Part shown: positions 42,012-50,765 of the stretch, one piece after another | How the letters are laid out: each line of letters begins with the position of its first letter | How positions within the stretch are numbered: position 1 is the first letter of the stretch | Assembly: GCA_019414045.1 (NCBI GenBank) | Contig: DXMW01000032.1 | Span: 62,001 to 126,000 of the forward strand | Source of the DNA: Collinsella sp. | GTDB lineage: Bacteria; Actinomycetota; Coriobacteriia; Coriobacteriales; Coriobacteriaceae | Direction: 5' to 3' | DNA: 64,000 bases | The notes under the pieces: model-generated | What the model was told of the DNA's origin: nothing | Seen by the model: the letters and a program-made list of their open reading frames with translations, nothing else | Database searches by the model: none | Made by a program: the position numbers and the translations under genes

Positions 42012-42788
42012 TTGACGCAGCAGTTTACGATTTTCCTACCCCGACCGGATGGGATGCCCATCCCCGTCGTCGTTACCAAAAAGCGCGTCAAGAACTTCAA
42101 CCTACGCGTCACATCGAGCGGTGAGGTCCACGCCAGCGCACCGCTCGGCGCCAGCCGCGAGCGTATCGAAGCGTTTGTGAAGCGCAACAGCGCCTGGATT
42201 ATCAGCCGACTTGCCCAGCGCGAGCAACGTCAGACGACGGCACAGGAGCCGCTCAGCCCCTCGTCCATCATTGCGCTTTGGGGCAAGCCCATCACGGTAC
42301 AGGACGCACTCGATCACAACTTTGTATCACCCGCACCGCGACCCCAGCAGGCCACCTTCGCAAGTTTTATGGGTACCGACGAATCGGACGAAGGCCCACA
42401 GGCCAAGCGGCTCGCAATCCTCGACGGTCTAACGTCCGACGAGCTCCAAGCCCACATCGACCAGCTTTATACGTCCGAAGTCACATCGGCGCTGCGCGAT
42501 ATGGTGCACGCATACGAAATCGCAATGGGTGTCGCCGTTTCCCGCGTTTCCGTACGCAGCATGAAAACGCGTTGGGGCTCATGCACGCCCAAATCCGGCA
42601 CCGTTCGCATCGCACGAGAACTTGCCGCCTACCCCGTCGAATGCCTCGACATGGTTATCGCCCACGAGCTCGTCCACTTGCTCGAGCCAAGCCACAATCA
42701 GCGGTTTCACGCCTTGCTCGACACGTACTGTCCCAACAATAGAGTTTTGTCGCAGCGGCTCAAGCAACCACCCATAGAGACGTATTAG
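42012..42788 (+). CDS. YgjP-like metal-dependent hydrolase (DUF45/SprT-like)
   Basis: A 258-residue protein. KKRVKNFNLRVTSSGEVHASAP opens the family; the zinc motif is VIAHELVHLLEPSHNQRFHALL (H-E-x-x-H with downstream His), preceded by MKTRWGSCTPKSGTVRIARELA. TTG 42012 is preferred because AAGGACCGCTT precedes it; an ATG at 41979 has no ribosome site. It converges on folB with six bases between. Confidence 0.85.
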   Translation: MTQQFTIFLPRPDGMPIPVVVTKKRVKNFNLRVTSSGEVHASAPLGASRERIEAFVKRNSAWIISRLAQREQRQTTAQEPLSPSSIIALWGKPITVQDALDHNFVSPAPRPQQATFASFMGTDESDEGPQAKRLAILDGLTSDELQAHIDQLYTSEVTSALRDMVHAYEIAMGVAVSRVSVRSMKTRWGSCTPKSGTVRIARELAAYPVECLDMVIAHELVHLLEPSHNQRFHALLDTYCPNNRVLSQRLKQPPIETY

Positions 42789-42794
42789 AACCGG

Positions 42795-43280
42795 TTAACG
42801 CACGCGCTCGATCTCAACACCGCAGCTTGCCAGGGGAAGACCGACGGGCGCCCAAGGCTTATCGAGCTTAACACGCACGCCAAGCAGCAGGGGGTAACGA
42901 CGTAGCAGCATCTGGGCCACACCCTCGGCTGCAGCCTCGATAAGCTTAAAGGTATGCTCACGCAGATAGCCATCGACATCGTGGCACACCGAGCCGTAGT
43001 CAATCGAGGCGTCCAGGTTATCGTGCTCCCCCGCTGCACGCAGGTCGGCATAGAGCACCAGGGACACGATGAACTTCTGGCCCAGCGCGTTCTCTTCGGG
43101 ATACACGCCGTGGTTGGCAAAGACCTCGAGACCGTCGATAGTAATGCGATCGGCATGGCGCAGATCGTCATAGCTCACGTGGGGCACCGCCGTTGCAGTG
43201 GATATTTCGCCCCTTCCACGGCGGGCGAGTTCGGCGCCTTCAGTCTTAGTTGCATTCTCGGGCAGTTTCTTGTTACTCAT
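42795..43280 (-). CDS. folB: Dihydroneopterin aldolase
   Basis: A 161-residue enzyme of folate synthesis. Residues 1-42 are an extra N-terminal extension. The domain RITIDGLEVFANHGVYPEEN (with conserved Glu) and LDASIDYGSVCHDV follow, then LLLGVRVKLDKPWAPVG with the catalytic lysine. It acts after folE in the pathway. It lies 43 bases past the HD-domain gene in the same direction. The extension has no signal peptide. Confidence 0.9.
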   Translation of the reverse strand: MSNKKLPENATKTEGAELARRGRGEISTATAVPHVSYDDLRHADRITIDGLEVFANHGVYPEENALGQKFIVSLVLYADLRAAGEHDNLDASIDYGSVCHDVDGYLREHTFKLIEAAAEGVAQMLLRRYPLLLGVRVKLDKPWAPVGLPLASCGVEIERVR

Positions 43281-43323
43281 CGCGATCGTCTCCTTCGTTT
43301 AGAACCCCGACCGCGCAAACTAA

Positions 43324-43905
43324 CTACACGCGAATCGACAGGTTCTTTTTATCATCGCTCCAGTTGCAAGCATTGCGCGCGGGGCATGCAAAGCAGGCGC
43401 GCGACGCTTTGTCGGCTGCATAAAGCAGACGCTCGAGCGGCTGGCTGTTCACGCGCAGCTTTCGATGGCCCAGAATGGCCGTCTTAATAGCTGCGGCATC
43501 GGCCGGCTCAAACGCCACGTCATCGGGCATGCCGCCGAGAATCGCATCAGCGACGCGCTCGCTTGCAACATCATGGGATATACCCGATTCATACTGTTCA
43601 TCTTTGCCGATATCGTGAAGAAGTGCCGTGGCGTAGATGACCTCGCGGTCAAATTTGAGCTCTTCCTCGAGATTCTTGATCCACATAATACGGGCGACAT
43701 CCAGCAGATGGTCGATACCGTGGCGGCAAAAGATGCGCCCCGATTCCAACTGCGCAATGTTTCCCAGATGCCGCCGGAACAGTCCGTTGGCACAGATGTA
43801 ATCAATGCAAGGCATGGCACCAAAGGGAGTCAGGCCCGAAGCCATAAAGCCGCGACGCGACGTTCCTTCATCGGTCTTCGATGCAAAGTCGTTGACGACT
43901 CTCAT
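43324..43905 (-). CDS. HD-domain phosphohydrolase with C-terminal cysteine cluster
   Basis: A 193-residue protein. The HD signature is HGIDHLLDVARI ... ATALLHDIGKDEQYE ... ISHDVAS, giving the His-His-Asp-Asp set. The C terminus has CFACPARNAC, a cluster of three cysteines suited to a metal or iron-sulfur cluster. It sits between folE and folB, overlapping neither, and starts two bases past the folE stop. It may be the phosphatase missing from the dihydroneopterin triphosphate step, but this is speculation. Confidence 0.82.
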   Translation of the reverse strand: MRVVNDFASKTDEGTSRRGFMASGLTPFGAMPCIDYICANGLFRRHLGNIAQLESGRIFCRHGIDHLLDVARIMWIKNLEEELKFDREVIYATALLHDIGKDEQYESGISHDVASERVADAILGGMPDDVAFEPADAAAIKTAILGHRKLRVNSQPLERLLYAADKASRACFACPARNACNWSDDKKNLSIRV

Positions 43906-43907
43906 GG

Positions 43908-44465
43908 TTAGCGGCCCAGCATCCTAAAGAATCGCTCCTCGAGCGACGGATCGGTCTCAAAGACACCGCGACGAGCAAGCGTTACGGTCTTGGTACCGGG
44001 CTTTTGCACGCCGCGCATGGTCATGCACATATGCTCGGCTTCCATCAGCACGATTGCCCCTTGGGGGGCAAGATATTCCATGAGGGCATCGGCAACCTGT
44101 GTACACAGCTGCTCCTGCAGCTGCAGACGACGGGCATAGACCTCAACCGTGCGAGCAAGCTTAGACAGACCCGCCACGCGGCCGTTAGGGATATAGCCGA
44201 TCGCAGCCTTGCCATAAAACGGCAGCAGATGGTGCTCGCACAGCGAGTAAAACGTGATGTCGCGCTCGATAACTAAATCGTTCGAAGCGACGGCAAAAGT
44301 TTTGGACAGGTGCTCCTCAGCGCTCTGGTCCATGCCGCCGGCAATCTCGCCATACATGCGGGCGACGCGTGCCGGCGTCTCCAGCAGGCCCTCACGAGTT
44401 GGGTCCTCGCCTATGCCCTCAAGCAACAGCTTTATGGCGGTCTCAACTTTTTCCTGATCGACCAT
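43908..44465 (-). CDS. folE: GTP cyclohydrolase I
   Basis: A 185-residue type IA enzyme making 7,8-dihydroneopterin triphosphate. EDPTREGLLETPARVARMY, SLCEHHLLPFYGKAAIGYIP (zinc Cys and His), GLSKLARTVEVYARRLQLQE and EHMCMTMRGVQKPG are intact. The start is preceded by a weak GAGTGAGGCCTAG. First gene of a folE-HD-folB group; other folate genes are not in the window. Confidence 0.95.
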   Translation of the reverse strand: MVDQEKVETAIKLLLEGIGEDPTREGLLETPARVARMYGEIAGGMDQSAEEHLSKTFAVASNDLVIERDITFYSLCEHHLLPFYGKAAIGYIPNGRVAGLSKLARTVEVYARRLQLQEQLCTQVADALMEYLAPQGAIVLMEAEHMCMTMRGVQKPGTKTVTLARRGVFETDPSLEERFFRMLGR

Positions 44466-44531
44466 CTAGGCCTCACTCTTCCGATTTTGCGTTCGCGCTA
44501 TGGTACCACGCCCTCCGGCATCGGCCACAAG

Positions 44532-45113
44532 CTACATAGTATGGGTCGAATAGACCGGATCGTCTCGCCAAAGCTCCACAGCGTCGCAAAGCGAAACGCC
44601 CTCGCGCGCGGCACGAGTGCGCGTGGCGTTCATGTCGATCACCCGCTGATTACTCGAACCCCTAAAACGCAAGGAGATATCGTACAGGTCTTGAACGAAC
44701 GGGCCGTCCACCAACATATCGAGGCAGGCAAGGATACGGTCCGTCACCTCGGTATGATGACGGCCGCCCGGCATAAGTTCCTCGAGCACGTCGCCGGTAA
44801 AGCACCAAATGGTCTTCCCCGACTCCACAGGATAGGCCGCACGCACGCGTTCGATAAAGTCAACGAGACCCGCCTGATTCTCGGGTTCCATGGGCTCGCC
44901 ACCCAGAATCGTCAGGCCATCAATAAAGGGATGGTCAAGACTGTCGATAATCTTGTCCTCGACGGCACGGTCGAACGGTTCACCCGCGGCAAAGTCCCAC
45001 GCGACGGAGTTAAAGCAATTCTTGCACCCACGACGGCACCCACTCACAAACAGGGAAGTACGAACACCTTCCCCATCAGCAATGTCGAAATACTTAATGT
45101 TCGCGTAGTTCAT
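44532..45113 (-). CDS. nrdG: Anaerobic ribonucleotide reductase activase
   Basis: A 194-residue radical-SAM protein that installs the glycyl radical on NrdD. The cluster motif CRRGCKNC (near residues 27-34) follows VRTSLFVSG, and TILGGEPMEPENQ is the SAM-binding GGE motif. ATG 45113 is chosen because NYANIKYFD is the usual start; a frame open further upstream runs through a fold-back repeat. A 428-base gap with two palindromes separates it from nrdD. Confidence 0.93.
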   Translation of the reverse strand: MNYANIKYFDIADGEGVRTSLFVSGCRRGCKNCFNSVAWDFAAGEPFDRAVEDKIIDSLDHPFIDGLTILGGEPMEPENQAGLVDFIERVRAAYPVESGKTIWCFTGDVLEELMPGGRHHTEVTDRILACLDMLVDGPFVQDLYDISLRFRGSSNQRVIDMNATRTRAAREGVSLCDAVELWRDDPVYSTHTM

Positions 45114-45128
45114 AGGTAACTCTCCCGG

Positions 45129-45212
45129 GAGGCCGGGACATATCATCCCGTCCTCAAACATTCTCGGCCTGCGGCCTGCGAAACTGCGGGCGGGACGATA
45201 TGTCCCGGCCTC
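45129..45212. repeat. Fold-back repeat upstream of nrdG
   Basis: A 22-base arm (45129-45150) is the reverse complement of 45191-45212 with one mismatch, around a 40-base GC-rich loop. The palindrome GGCCGGGACATATC is its core. GGTAACTC occurs on both outer sides (45115 and 45221). It starts 16 bases from the nrdG start codon and would place a large hairpin in its leader. Confidence 0.75.
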
Positions 45213-45356
45213 ATGCAAAGGGTAACTCAATGAACGAAGCGAACATCGAGTATAGGGTTCGAGGTCCAATAAAAACTTTGTTGCAGCCCAACCGTCATCG
45301 CAAGCAAAACGTTGTTGCAAGTCAACTCATTTCCGCTAAGAACTTCGAGAAGTGAG

Positions 45357-45563
45357 CAGACCGCATGCTGCATCTCAACTACGTCAACTTGGCTGAACCG
45401 AGAGGGCCGCTTGGGCTTTTGCTCGATATGAGTTCCGCACGCAAAGAAGGCCACTTAATGTGGCCTTCGTCTTGCGCAGGACTGTCCGAAATAGCGAGCA
45501 AATGCCCAAGCGGCCCTCTCGGTTCAGCCCCGGAGCGGTATTAGAGATGCAGCACGCGGTCGC
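45357..45563. repeat. Inverted duplication at the nrdD 3' end
   Basis: A 35-base arm (45391-45425) matches the reverse complement of 45495-45529 at 34 of 35 positions. Beyond the arms similarity continues: GACCGC-TGCTGCATCTC occurs both at 45357-45376 and, inverted, inside the last codons of nrdD (45545-45563). The left half therefore looks like a decayed inverted copy of the nrdD tail. Confidence 0.75.
45447..45467 (-). terminator. Terminator-like hairpin after nrdD
   Basis: AAGGCCAC and GTGGCCTT form a perfect eight-base stem with a five-base loop, followed on the minus strand by CTTTGCG. It is the centre of the larger inverted duplication. Confidence 0.55.
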
Positions 45564-47763
45564 GGATCTCCTCGGTTCGACCCTGGTTCCAGAATTGAGT
45601 ACCGATGTAGCCGCACGTACGACGGGCGACATTCATCTTCTCCTGATCGCGGTTGCCGCAGTTGGGGCACTCCCACACCAGCTTGCCGTCATCCTCGACA
45701 ATCTTGATCTCGCCGTCATAGCCGCACACCTGGCAGTAATCGCTCTTGGTGTTGAGCTCGGCATACATGATGTTGTCGTAGATGTACTGCATCACGCGAA
45801 TGACAGCCTTAAGGTTGTCCTGCATGTTGGGAACCTCGACGTAGGAGATGGCACCGCCCGGCGAAAGCTGCTGGAACATGCCCTCAAACTTGAGCTTATC
45901 GAAAGCATCAATCTCCTCGGACACATGGACGTGGTAGCTGTTGGTAATGTAGCCCTTGTCCGTCACACCCGGAATAATGCCAAAACGGCGCTGCAGGCAC
46001 TTGGCGAACTTGTAGGTCGTCGACTCAAGCGGGGTGCCGTACAGTGAGAAGTCGATATCGCTTTCGGCCTTCCACTCGGCGCATTTGTCGTTCATGTGCT
46101 GCATGACGGCCATGGCAAACGGCGTGCCTTCCTTCTCGGTGTGGCTGTGGCCCGTCATGTACTTGACGCACTCATACAGACCGGCATACCCCAGGCTGAT
46201 GGTGGAATAGCCGCCCACGAGCAGTTTGTCGATCGTCTCGCCCTTCTTAAGGCGCGCCAGGGCGCCGTACTGCCACAGAATCGGTGCGGCATCCGAAAGC
46301 GTGCCCATCAGGCGCTCATGACGGCACAGCAGGGCACGATGGCACAGCTCAAGGCGCTCGTCGAAGATCTTCCAGAACTTGTCCATGTCCTGATGCGAGC
46401 TCAGTGCGACATCGGGCAGGTTGATGGTCACAACACCCTGGTTAAAGCGGCCATAGTACTTAGGTTTGGTCGGGTCATAGTTCAGCGCGTTGGCAACATT
46501 GTTAAAGCCGTTGCCCGAACGGTCGGGCGTCAGGAAGCTGCGGCAACCCATGCAGGTGTAGCAATCGCCATTGCCGGCGGTCTCACCCTTAGACAGCTTG
46601 AGCTCACGCATCTTCTTCTCAGAGATGTAGTCGGGCACCATGCGCTTGGCGGTGCACTTGGCAGCCAGCTGGGTCAGGTAGAAGTACGGGGAATTCTCGT
46701 GAACGTTATCGTCCTCGAGCACGTAGATAAGCTTGGGGAATGCCGGGGTAATCCACACGCCAGCCTCGTTCTTAACGCCCTCGTAGCGCTGGCGAAGCGT
46801 CTCCTCCACGATCATGGCAAGGTCGTGCTTCTCCTGAGGCGTACGGGCCTCGTTGAGATACATAAAGACCGTCACGAACGGCGCCTGGCCATTCGTGGTC
46901 ATAAGGGTCACGACCTGATACTGAATCGTCTGGACGCCGCGACGGATCTCGTCACGCAGACGGTCCTCAACGACCTCACGGACCTTCTCGGCAGACGCAG
47001 AGACGCCAAGCTCCTCGAGCTCGCGGGCAACCTCGCCGCGAATCTTCTGACGGCTCACCTCGACAAACGGAGCCAGGTGGGTCAGCGAAATCGACTGGCC
47101 GCCATACTGGGAAGAGGCGACCTGGGCGATAATCTGCGTCGCGATATTGCAAGCAGTCGAGAAGCTGTGCGGTTTCTCGATCAGCGTGCCCGAGATAACG
47201 GTGCCGTTCTGGAGCATATCCTCCAGGTTCACCAGGTCACAGTTATGCATGTGCTGGGCAAAGTAGTCCGAATCGTGGAAGTGAATCAGGCCCTCGTTGT
47301 GGGCATCCACGATCTCCTGGGGCAGCAGCACGCGCTGCGTCAGGTCCTTGGAAATCTCGCCGGCCATGTAGTCGCGCTGGACGGAGTTGACGGTCGGGTT
47401 CTTGTTGGAGTTCTCCTGCTTGACCTCTTCGTTATTGCACTCAATCAGCGACAGGATCTTGTCATCGGTCGTGTTCTTTTGGCGCTTCAGGCTCTGAACA
47501 TAGCGGTAGATGATGTAGTGGCGAGCGACCTCGTAGCAGTCGAGACGCATAATCTCGTCCTCGACCAGATCCTGGATCTCCTCGACCGATACGGTGTGGC
47601 CGGCCTTCTCACATGCCTCGGCGACGTTTTGTGCCGCATAGATCACCTGGCGGTCGGTAAGGCGAGAGCCTTCCTCGACCTCCAAGTTTGCGGCGCGGAT
47701 CGCATTGACGATCTTATCGATGTCAAAGGTAACCTCGGTGCCGCTGCGCTTGATGATCTTCAT
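45541..47763 (-). CDS. nrdD: Anaerobic ribonucleoside-triphosphate reductase (class III)
   Basis: A 740-residue oxygen-sensitive enzyme making dNTPs. Residues 1-90 are an ATP-cone allosteric domain (IIKRSGTEVTFDIDKIVNAI). The barrel contains the formate/thiyl residues, with THLAPFVEVSRQ and GCRSFLTPD. Near the C terminus CQVCGYDGEIK and WECPNCGN make the zinc site, then RRTCGYIGTQFWNQGR carries the glycyl radical. ATG 47763 follows AAGAGG; ten upstream codons are unsupported. An NrdR box lies about 260 bases upstream. No aerobic reductase is in view. Confidence 0.96.
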   Translation of the reverse strand: MKIIKRSGTEVTFDIDKIVNAIRAANLEVEEGSRLTDRQVIYAAQNVAEACEKAGHTVSVEEIQDLVEDEIMRLDCYEVARHYIIYRYVQSLKRQKNTTDDKILSLIECNNEEVKQENSNKNPTVNSVQRDYMAGEISKDLTQRVLLPQEIVDAHNEGLIHFHDSDYFAQHMHNCDLVNLEDMLQNGTVISGTLIEKPHSFSTACNIATQIIAQVASSQYGGQSISLTHLAPFVEVSRQKIRGEVARELEELGVSASAEKVREVVEDRLRDEIRRGVQTIQYQVVTLMTTNGQAPFVTVFMYLNEARTPQEKHDLAMIVEETLRQRYEGVKNEAGVWITPAFPKLIYVLEDDNVHENSPYFYLTQLAAKCTAKRMVPDYISEKKMRELKLSKGETAGNGDCYTCMGCRSFLTPDRSGNGFNNVANALNYDPTKPKYYGRFNQGVVTINLPDVALSSHQDMDKFWKIFDERLELCHRALLCRHERLMGTLSDAAPILWQYGALARLKKGETIDKLLVGGYSTISLGYAGLYECVKYMTGHSHTEKEGTPFAMAVMQHMNDKCAEWKAESDIDFSLYGTPLESTTYKFAKCLQRRFGIIPGVTDKGYITNSYHVHVSEEIDAFDKLKFEGMFQQLSPGGAISYVEVPNMQDNLKAVIRVMQYIYDNIMYAELNTKSDYCQVCGYDGEIKIVEDDGKLVWECPNCGNRDQEKMNVARRTCGYIGTQFWNQGRTEEIRDRVLHL

Positions 47764-47989
47764 CCTCTTGCCTCTTTCGCATCGTAGCCTCATTGCGCTT
47801 CAGGGCCAAACGATGCCCGGCAGGGCTTGCCCCCGTCTTGCGGCGCCGTCGCGCAATCTGTGTTCTCGATAACCATAGGCCCTCATGCGGACAATCCTCG
47901 CAGCCATTCAAGGGGCCCAAAGATCTATCCAAATGGGGCGAATAAGGTTCTCGTTCTCTGTCCGCCATCTATCATACGACAAAGAGGCA

Positions 47990-48035
47990 TCTATATCCTG
48001 TATTCTTTTTTTAGGTCAAACACAACATATAGTGT
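47990..48035 (-). promoter_or_regulatory. nrdD promoter with NrdR box
   Basis: ACACAACATATAGTGT (48020-48035) matches the NrdR consensus ACACWATATATWGTGT at 15 of 16 positions. On the minus strand TTGACC (48014-48019) and TATAGA (47990-47995), 18 bases apart, form the promoter. A poor second box (9/16) overlaps the -10 at 47986-48001. The leader to nrdD would be about 220 bases. Confidence 0.75.
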
Positions 48036-48362
48036 TTCAGCAGGTCAAAGCAATTGGTCAATTTGCAGACGCATTATAAATGAAAGCCTCTTGGCAGACT
48101 GCTAAAACGTTATCAACCCAACTACCTGCACAGCAGTTTTGAAACCCCCTCAACCGTGCCGCCGCCAAATAGCACCAAAACCAAGCCGCTCACGCCAAAA
48201 GAATCCAAAAGATTATGCTTGACCAACATGTTGCGGTCATGATGGGCCAGGACACATGCAATCTGCCGGCACCCCTACGGGATGCGAAGACCATCGCGTA
48301 GGGACCTTGGATCAATATTTGATGACTTATTTGGCGGCGCGCTTGGTGGCAAAAAACAAAAC
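48036..48362. other. Intergenic region without recognised gene
   Basis: Between the NrdR box and the tRNA-Val terminator I see no convincing ORF, RNA or repeat. Two further GGTCAA hexamers lie at 48043 and 48056. Confidence 0.5.
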
Positions 48363-48388
48363 AGCCCAGAGGACATAGCCTCTGAGCT
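48363..48388 (-). terminator. Terminator of the tRNA-Gly/tRNA-Val pair
   Basis: AGCCCAGAGG pairs with CCTCTGAGCT (one G-T pair) around a six-base loop, followed on the minus strand by TGTTTTGTTTTTT. It begins nine bases past the tRNA-Val CCA. Confidence 0.8.
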
Positions 48389-48397
48389 GCGAACATT

Positions 48398-48472
48398 TGG
48401 TGGGCGTTAGAAGATTTGAACTTCTGACCTCTTCCGTGTCAGGGAAGCGCTCTCCCCCTGAGCTAAACGCCC
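48398..48472 (-). tRNA. tRNA-Val (GAC)
   Basis: Seventy-five bases with encoded CCA. Acceptor GGGCGTT/AACGCCC, D-arm GCTC/GAGC, anticodon stem CTTCC/GGAAG with loop CTGACAC (anticodon GAC), and T-arm AGAAG-TTCAAAT-CTTCT. It lies three bases after tRNA-Gly. Confidence 0.95.
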
Positions 48473-48475
48473 AAA

Positions 48476-48551
48476 TGGAGCGGACAACGGGGCTCGAACC
48501 CGCGACCCCAACCTTGGCAAGGTTGTGCTCTACCAACTGAGCCATGTCCGC
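48476..48551 (-). tRNA. tRNA-Gly (GCC), copy 1
   Basis: Seventy-six bases with encoded CCA; acceptor GCGGACA/TGTCCGC, anticodon loop TTGCCAA (GCC). Identical in sequence to copies at 50951 and 51177. Confidence 0.96.
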
Positions 48552-48692
48552 TTACGAGGATTAATCTTACGTGATGCCCGCATCCCATGCAAGAACTTTT
48601 TTTGAAAAGTTTTGCGACGCCCTCGCGAACCTCGCGAAGACATCAGCCACCACGGAAGGCGCAGGCAAACGCAAACTCGCCGCAAGAGGCCC

Positions 48693-50426
48693 TTACATCT
48701 CACCGAGCATGATCCAGGCAGAGCTGTCCTGCGCGAGTCTGCCGTCTGCAAGCGCTGATGAGGTGAGCAGGACCCTGCCCGCCGGCAGCTCCACGGGTGC
48801 TGCACCGAAGTTCGTCACGCACGCCCAGCCGTTATCGCGGCGATAGGCGATGACGCCGCCCTCAGCGCCCTCGGCACCATCCGCAAGACCGGTGCGCCCG
48901 TCAAGATCGAGCCACGCAAGATCGTTGGCGCACCCGCGCAGCTTGCGCCGCAGCCAGAGGGCGTCACGATAGAGCGCAAGCATCGATGTCGGGTCCGTTT
49001 CTTCCCTATCGGCAGCATAATCGGAAAACCATGCAGGCTGCGGCAGATGGGGCGCCGCATCAGCGTCCGCCGGCGAAAACCCAAACGATCCGCCCTGCGC
49101 GGGATCGTCCGCCGCTACCCACGGCAGGGGCACACGACAGCCGTCGCGCCCCTTCTCGCGCTTCGGTCCGCGCGTATTGGTTGCACTGGGATCTTCGAGT
49201 GCAGTCCACGGGATATCAGCCACCTCAAAAAGACCGAGCTCCTCACCCTGATACACGTATGCCGAGCCCGGAAGCGCCAGTTCAAGCAAAAGGGCCGCCC
49301 GCGCGCGGCGCTCGCCGAGTTCACGGTCCTCGTCATAAGACGACCCGTCGCGTAAGAGCCGGTCGAGCGCAATCTGGTGGTAGCGCGTCGCCTTGATTTG
49401 CGGCAGGGCATAGCGTGTCGCCACGCGCGGCACGTCGTGGTTGGAGAGTACCCAGGTCGAGGCGGAATCGGATTCGACGGCTGCCTTCAAGCCCTTCTCG
49501 ATTGCAGTGTGCATGTCATCATAGGTCCAAGTGGCCTTGGCAAACTCAAAGTTGAATGTCTGGCCAAGCTCGCTGGGACGCGCATAGAGATACTGGCGCT
49601 CAGGCAGCACCCACGCCTCGGCAACGGCGCTGCGCGGCGGATTATAGCGGTCGAACACGCGGCGCCACTCGCGATAGATCTCGTGGACCTCGTTGCGGTC
49701 CCACAGCGGATGGGTGCCGTCGTCAACCATGTCATCGCCCTCGGCGAGATGCCACCGGTCGAGGTCATCGCGGTCGAGATCCTTGGCGAGACCGTGCGCC
49801 ACATCGATGCGAAAGCCATCGACGCCTCGATCGCTCCAAAACGCCAGGACGTCGCAAAAGAACGCGTGAACCTCGGGGCATGACCAGTCAAAGTCCGGCT
49901 GCTCGGGCGTAAACATGTGCAGATACCATTGACCGTCCGCAACACGCGTCCAGGCGGGGCCGCCAAAGTTGGCATTCCAATTGGTGGGAGGCAGCTCGCC
50001 ATGCTCGCCGCGACCATCGCGGAAGATATAACGGGCGCGCTCGGGCGATCCGGGGCCGGCGGCAAGAGCGGCTTTGAACCAGGGGTGCTGGTTGGATGAA
50101 TGGTTGGGCACGATATCGACGATGACCTTGATGCCGCGCGCGTGAGCCGCAGCGATCATGTCATCGAAGTCGTCAAGCGAGCCGAGACGTGGGTCGACAT
50201 CGCAGTAGTCCGCCACATCATAGCCGCCATCGACAAGAGGCGAAGGGTAAAACGGGCTCAGCCAGATGGCCTCGATGCCCAGCCGCTCAAGATAGTCCAT
50301 CTGCTGGGTAATGCCCGCGATATCGCCCAGACCCGAACCGGTCGAATCCTTAAACGAACGCGGGTAGATCTGATAGATCGCGGCATCGGACATCCATGAG
50401 CGCGAAGAGGACTTTTCTGCAGCCAT
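48693..50426 (-). CDS. GH13 alpha-glucosidase (oligo-1,6-glucosidase type)
   Basis: A 577-residue cytoplasmic alpha-amylase-family enzyme. YQIYPRSFKDSTGSGLGDI starts the barrel; conserved regions are DIVPNHSS (I), GFRIDVAHG with nucleophile Asp (II), AVAEAW with acid/base Glu (III) and VLSNHDVPR (IV). The QPDFDW pattern is typical of oligo-1,6-glucosidase/alpha-glucosidase. It would split isomaltose-type or maltose oligosaccharides to glucose. ATG 50426 follows AGGGAGGCTCACCCC; the longer open frame upstream crosses repeats. It stands between two tRNA groups, with no sugar transporter beside it. Confidence 0.92.
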   Translation of the reverse strand: MAAEKSSSRSWMSDAAIYQIYPRSFKDSTGSGLGDIAGITQQMDYLERLGIEAIWLSPFYPSPLVDGGYDVADYCDVDPRLGSLDDFDDMIAAAHARGIKVIVDIVPNHSSNQHPWFKAALAAGPGSPERARYIFRDGRGEHGELPPTNWNANFGGPAWTRVADGQWYLHMFTPEQPDFDWSCPEVHAFFCDVLAFWSDRGVDGFRIDVAHGLAKDLDRDDLDRWHLAEGDDMVDDGTHPLWDRNEVHEIYREWRRVFDRYNPPRSAVAEAWVLPERQYLYARPSELGQTFNFEFAKATWTYDDMHTAIEKGLKAAVESDSASTWVLSNHDVPRVATRYALPQIKATRYHQIALDRLLRDGSSYDEDRELGERRARAALLLELALPGSAYVYQGEELGLFEVADIPWTALEDPSATNTRGPKREKGRDGCRVPLPWVAADDPAQGGSFGFSPADADAAPHLPQPAWFSDYAADREETDPTSMLALYRDALWLRRKLRGCANDLAWLDLDGRTGLADGAEGAEGGVIAYRRDNGWACVTNFGAAPVELPAGRVLLTSSALADGRLAQDSSAWIMLGEM

Positions 50427-50523
50427 GGGGTGAGCCTCCCTTGCAACGAGGTTTTGCGAGATGCCCACGATGATACGCCCAAAGCTGTCATTCGAGGCAA
50501 ACAACGCCACAGCCACACCCCAA

Positions 50524-50551
50524 AACGCTCGCTCCCTCTCGGGCTCGAGCC
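50524..50551. repeat. 28-bp direct repeat resembling a tRNA T-arm, copy 1
   Basis: The block runs from AACGCTCGCTCCC to CTCGGGCTCGAGCC and recurs at 50870-50897 with one change. GGG-YTCGAGCC resembles a T-arm. The rest of 50427-50733 holds a GCGTAC/GTACGC hairpin near 50660 but no gene I can support. Confidence 0.6.
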
Positions 50552-50733
50552 TCCTGGGACGAATCGATCGATTAGTGAAAAGAACGGAAGACTCACTCCC
50601 CCGGCCACAACAGCGAGCGGGCTCCGGGTGCCCCAGGTTGCCGCGAAAGAGGAGGGAAGCGTACTTTATGTACGCGACCGACGATTGAGGGGGCAAGATG
50701 GGGTGCCCGGGGCTCGCGCAGCGTCAACAAAAA

Positions 50734-50755
50734 ACGCGGTTCGTTAGAACCGCGT
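50734..50755 (-). terminator. Terminator after the tRNA-Gly fragment
   Basis: ACGCGGTTC and GAACCGCGT form a stem around GTTA; TTTTTTG follows on the minus strand. It stands ten bases past the CCA end of the fragment, as expected for a former tRNA unit. Confidence 0.75.
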
Positions 50756-50765
50756 AAGATAGTTG

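Noticed and set aside
46096..47787. A 563-codon plus-strand frame opposite nrdD
   Set aside because: It is an antisense shadow of a strongly conserved enzyme gene.
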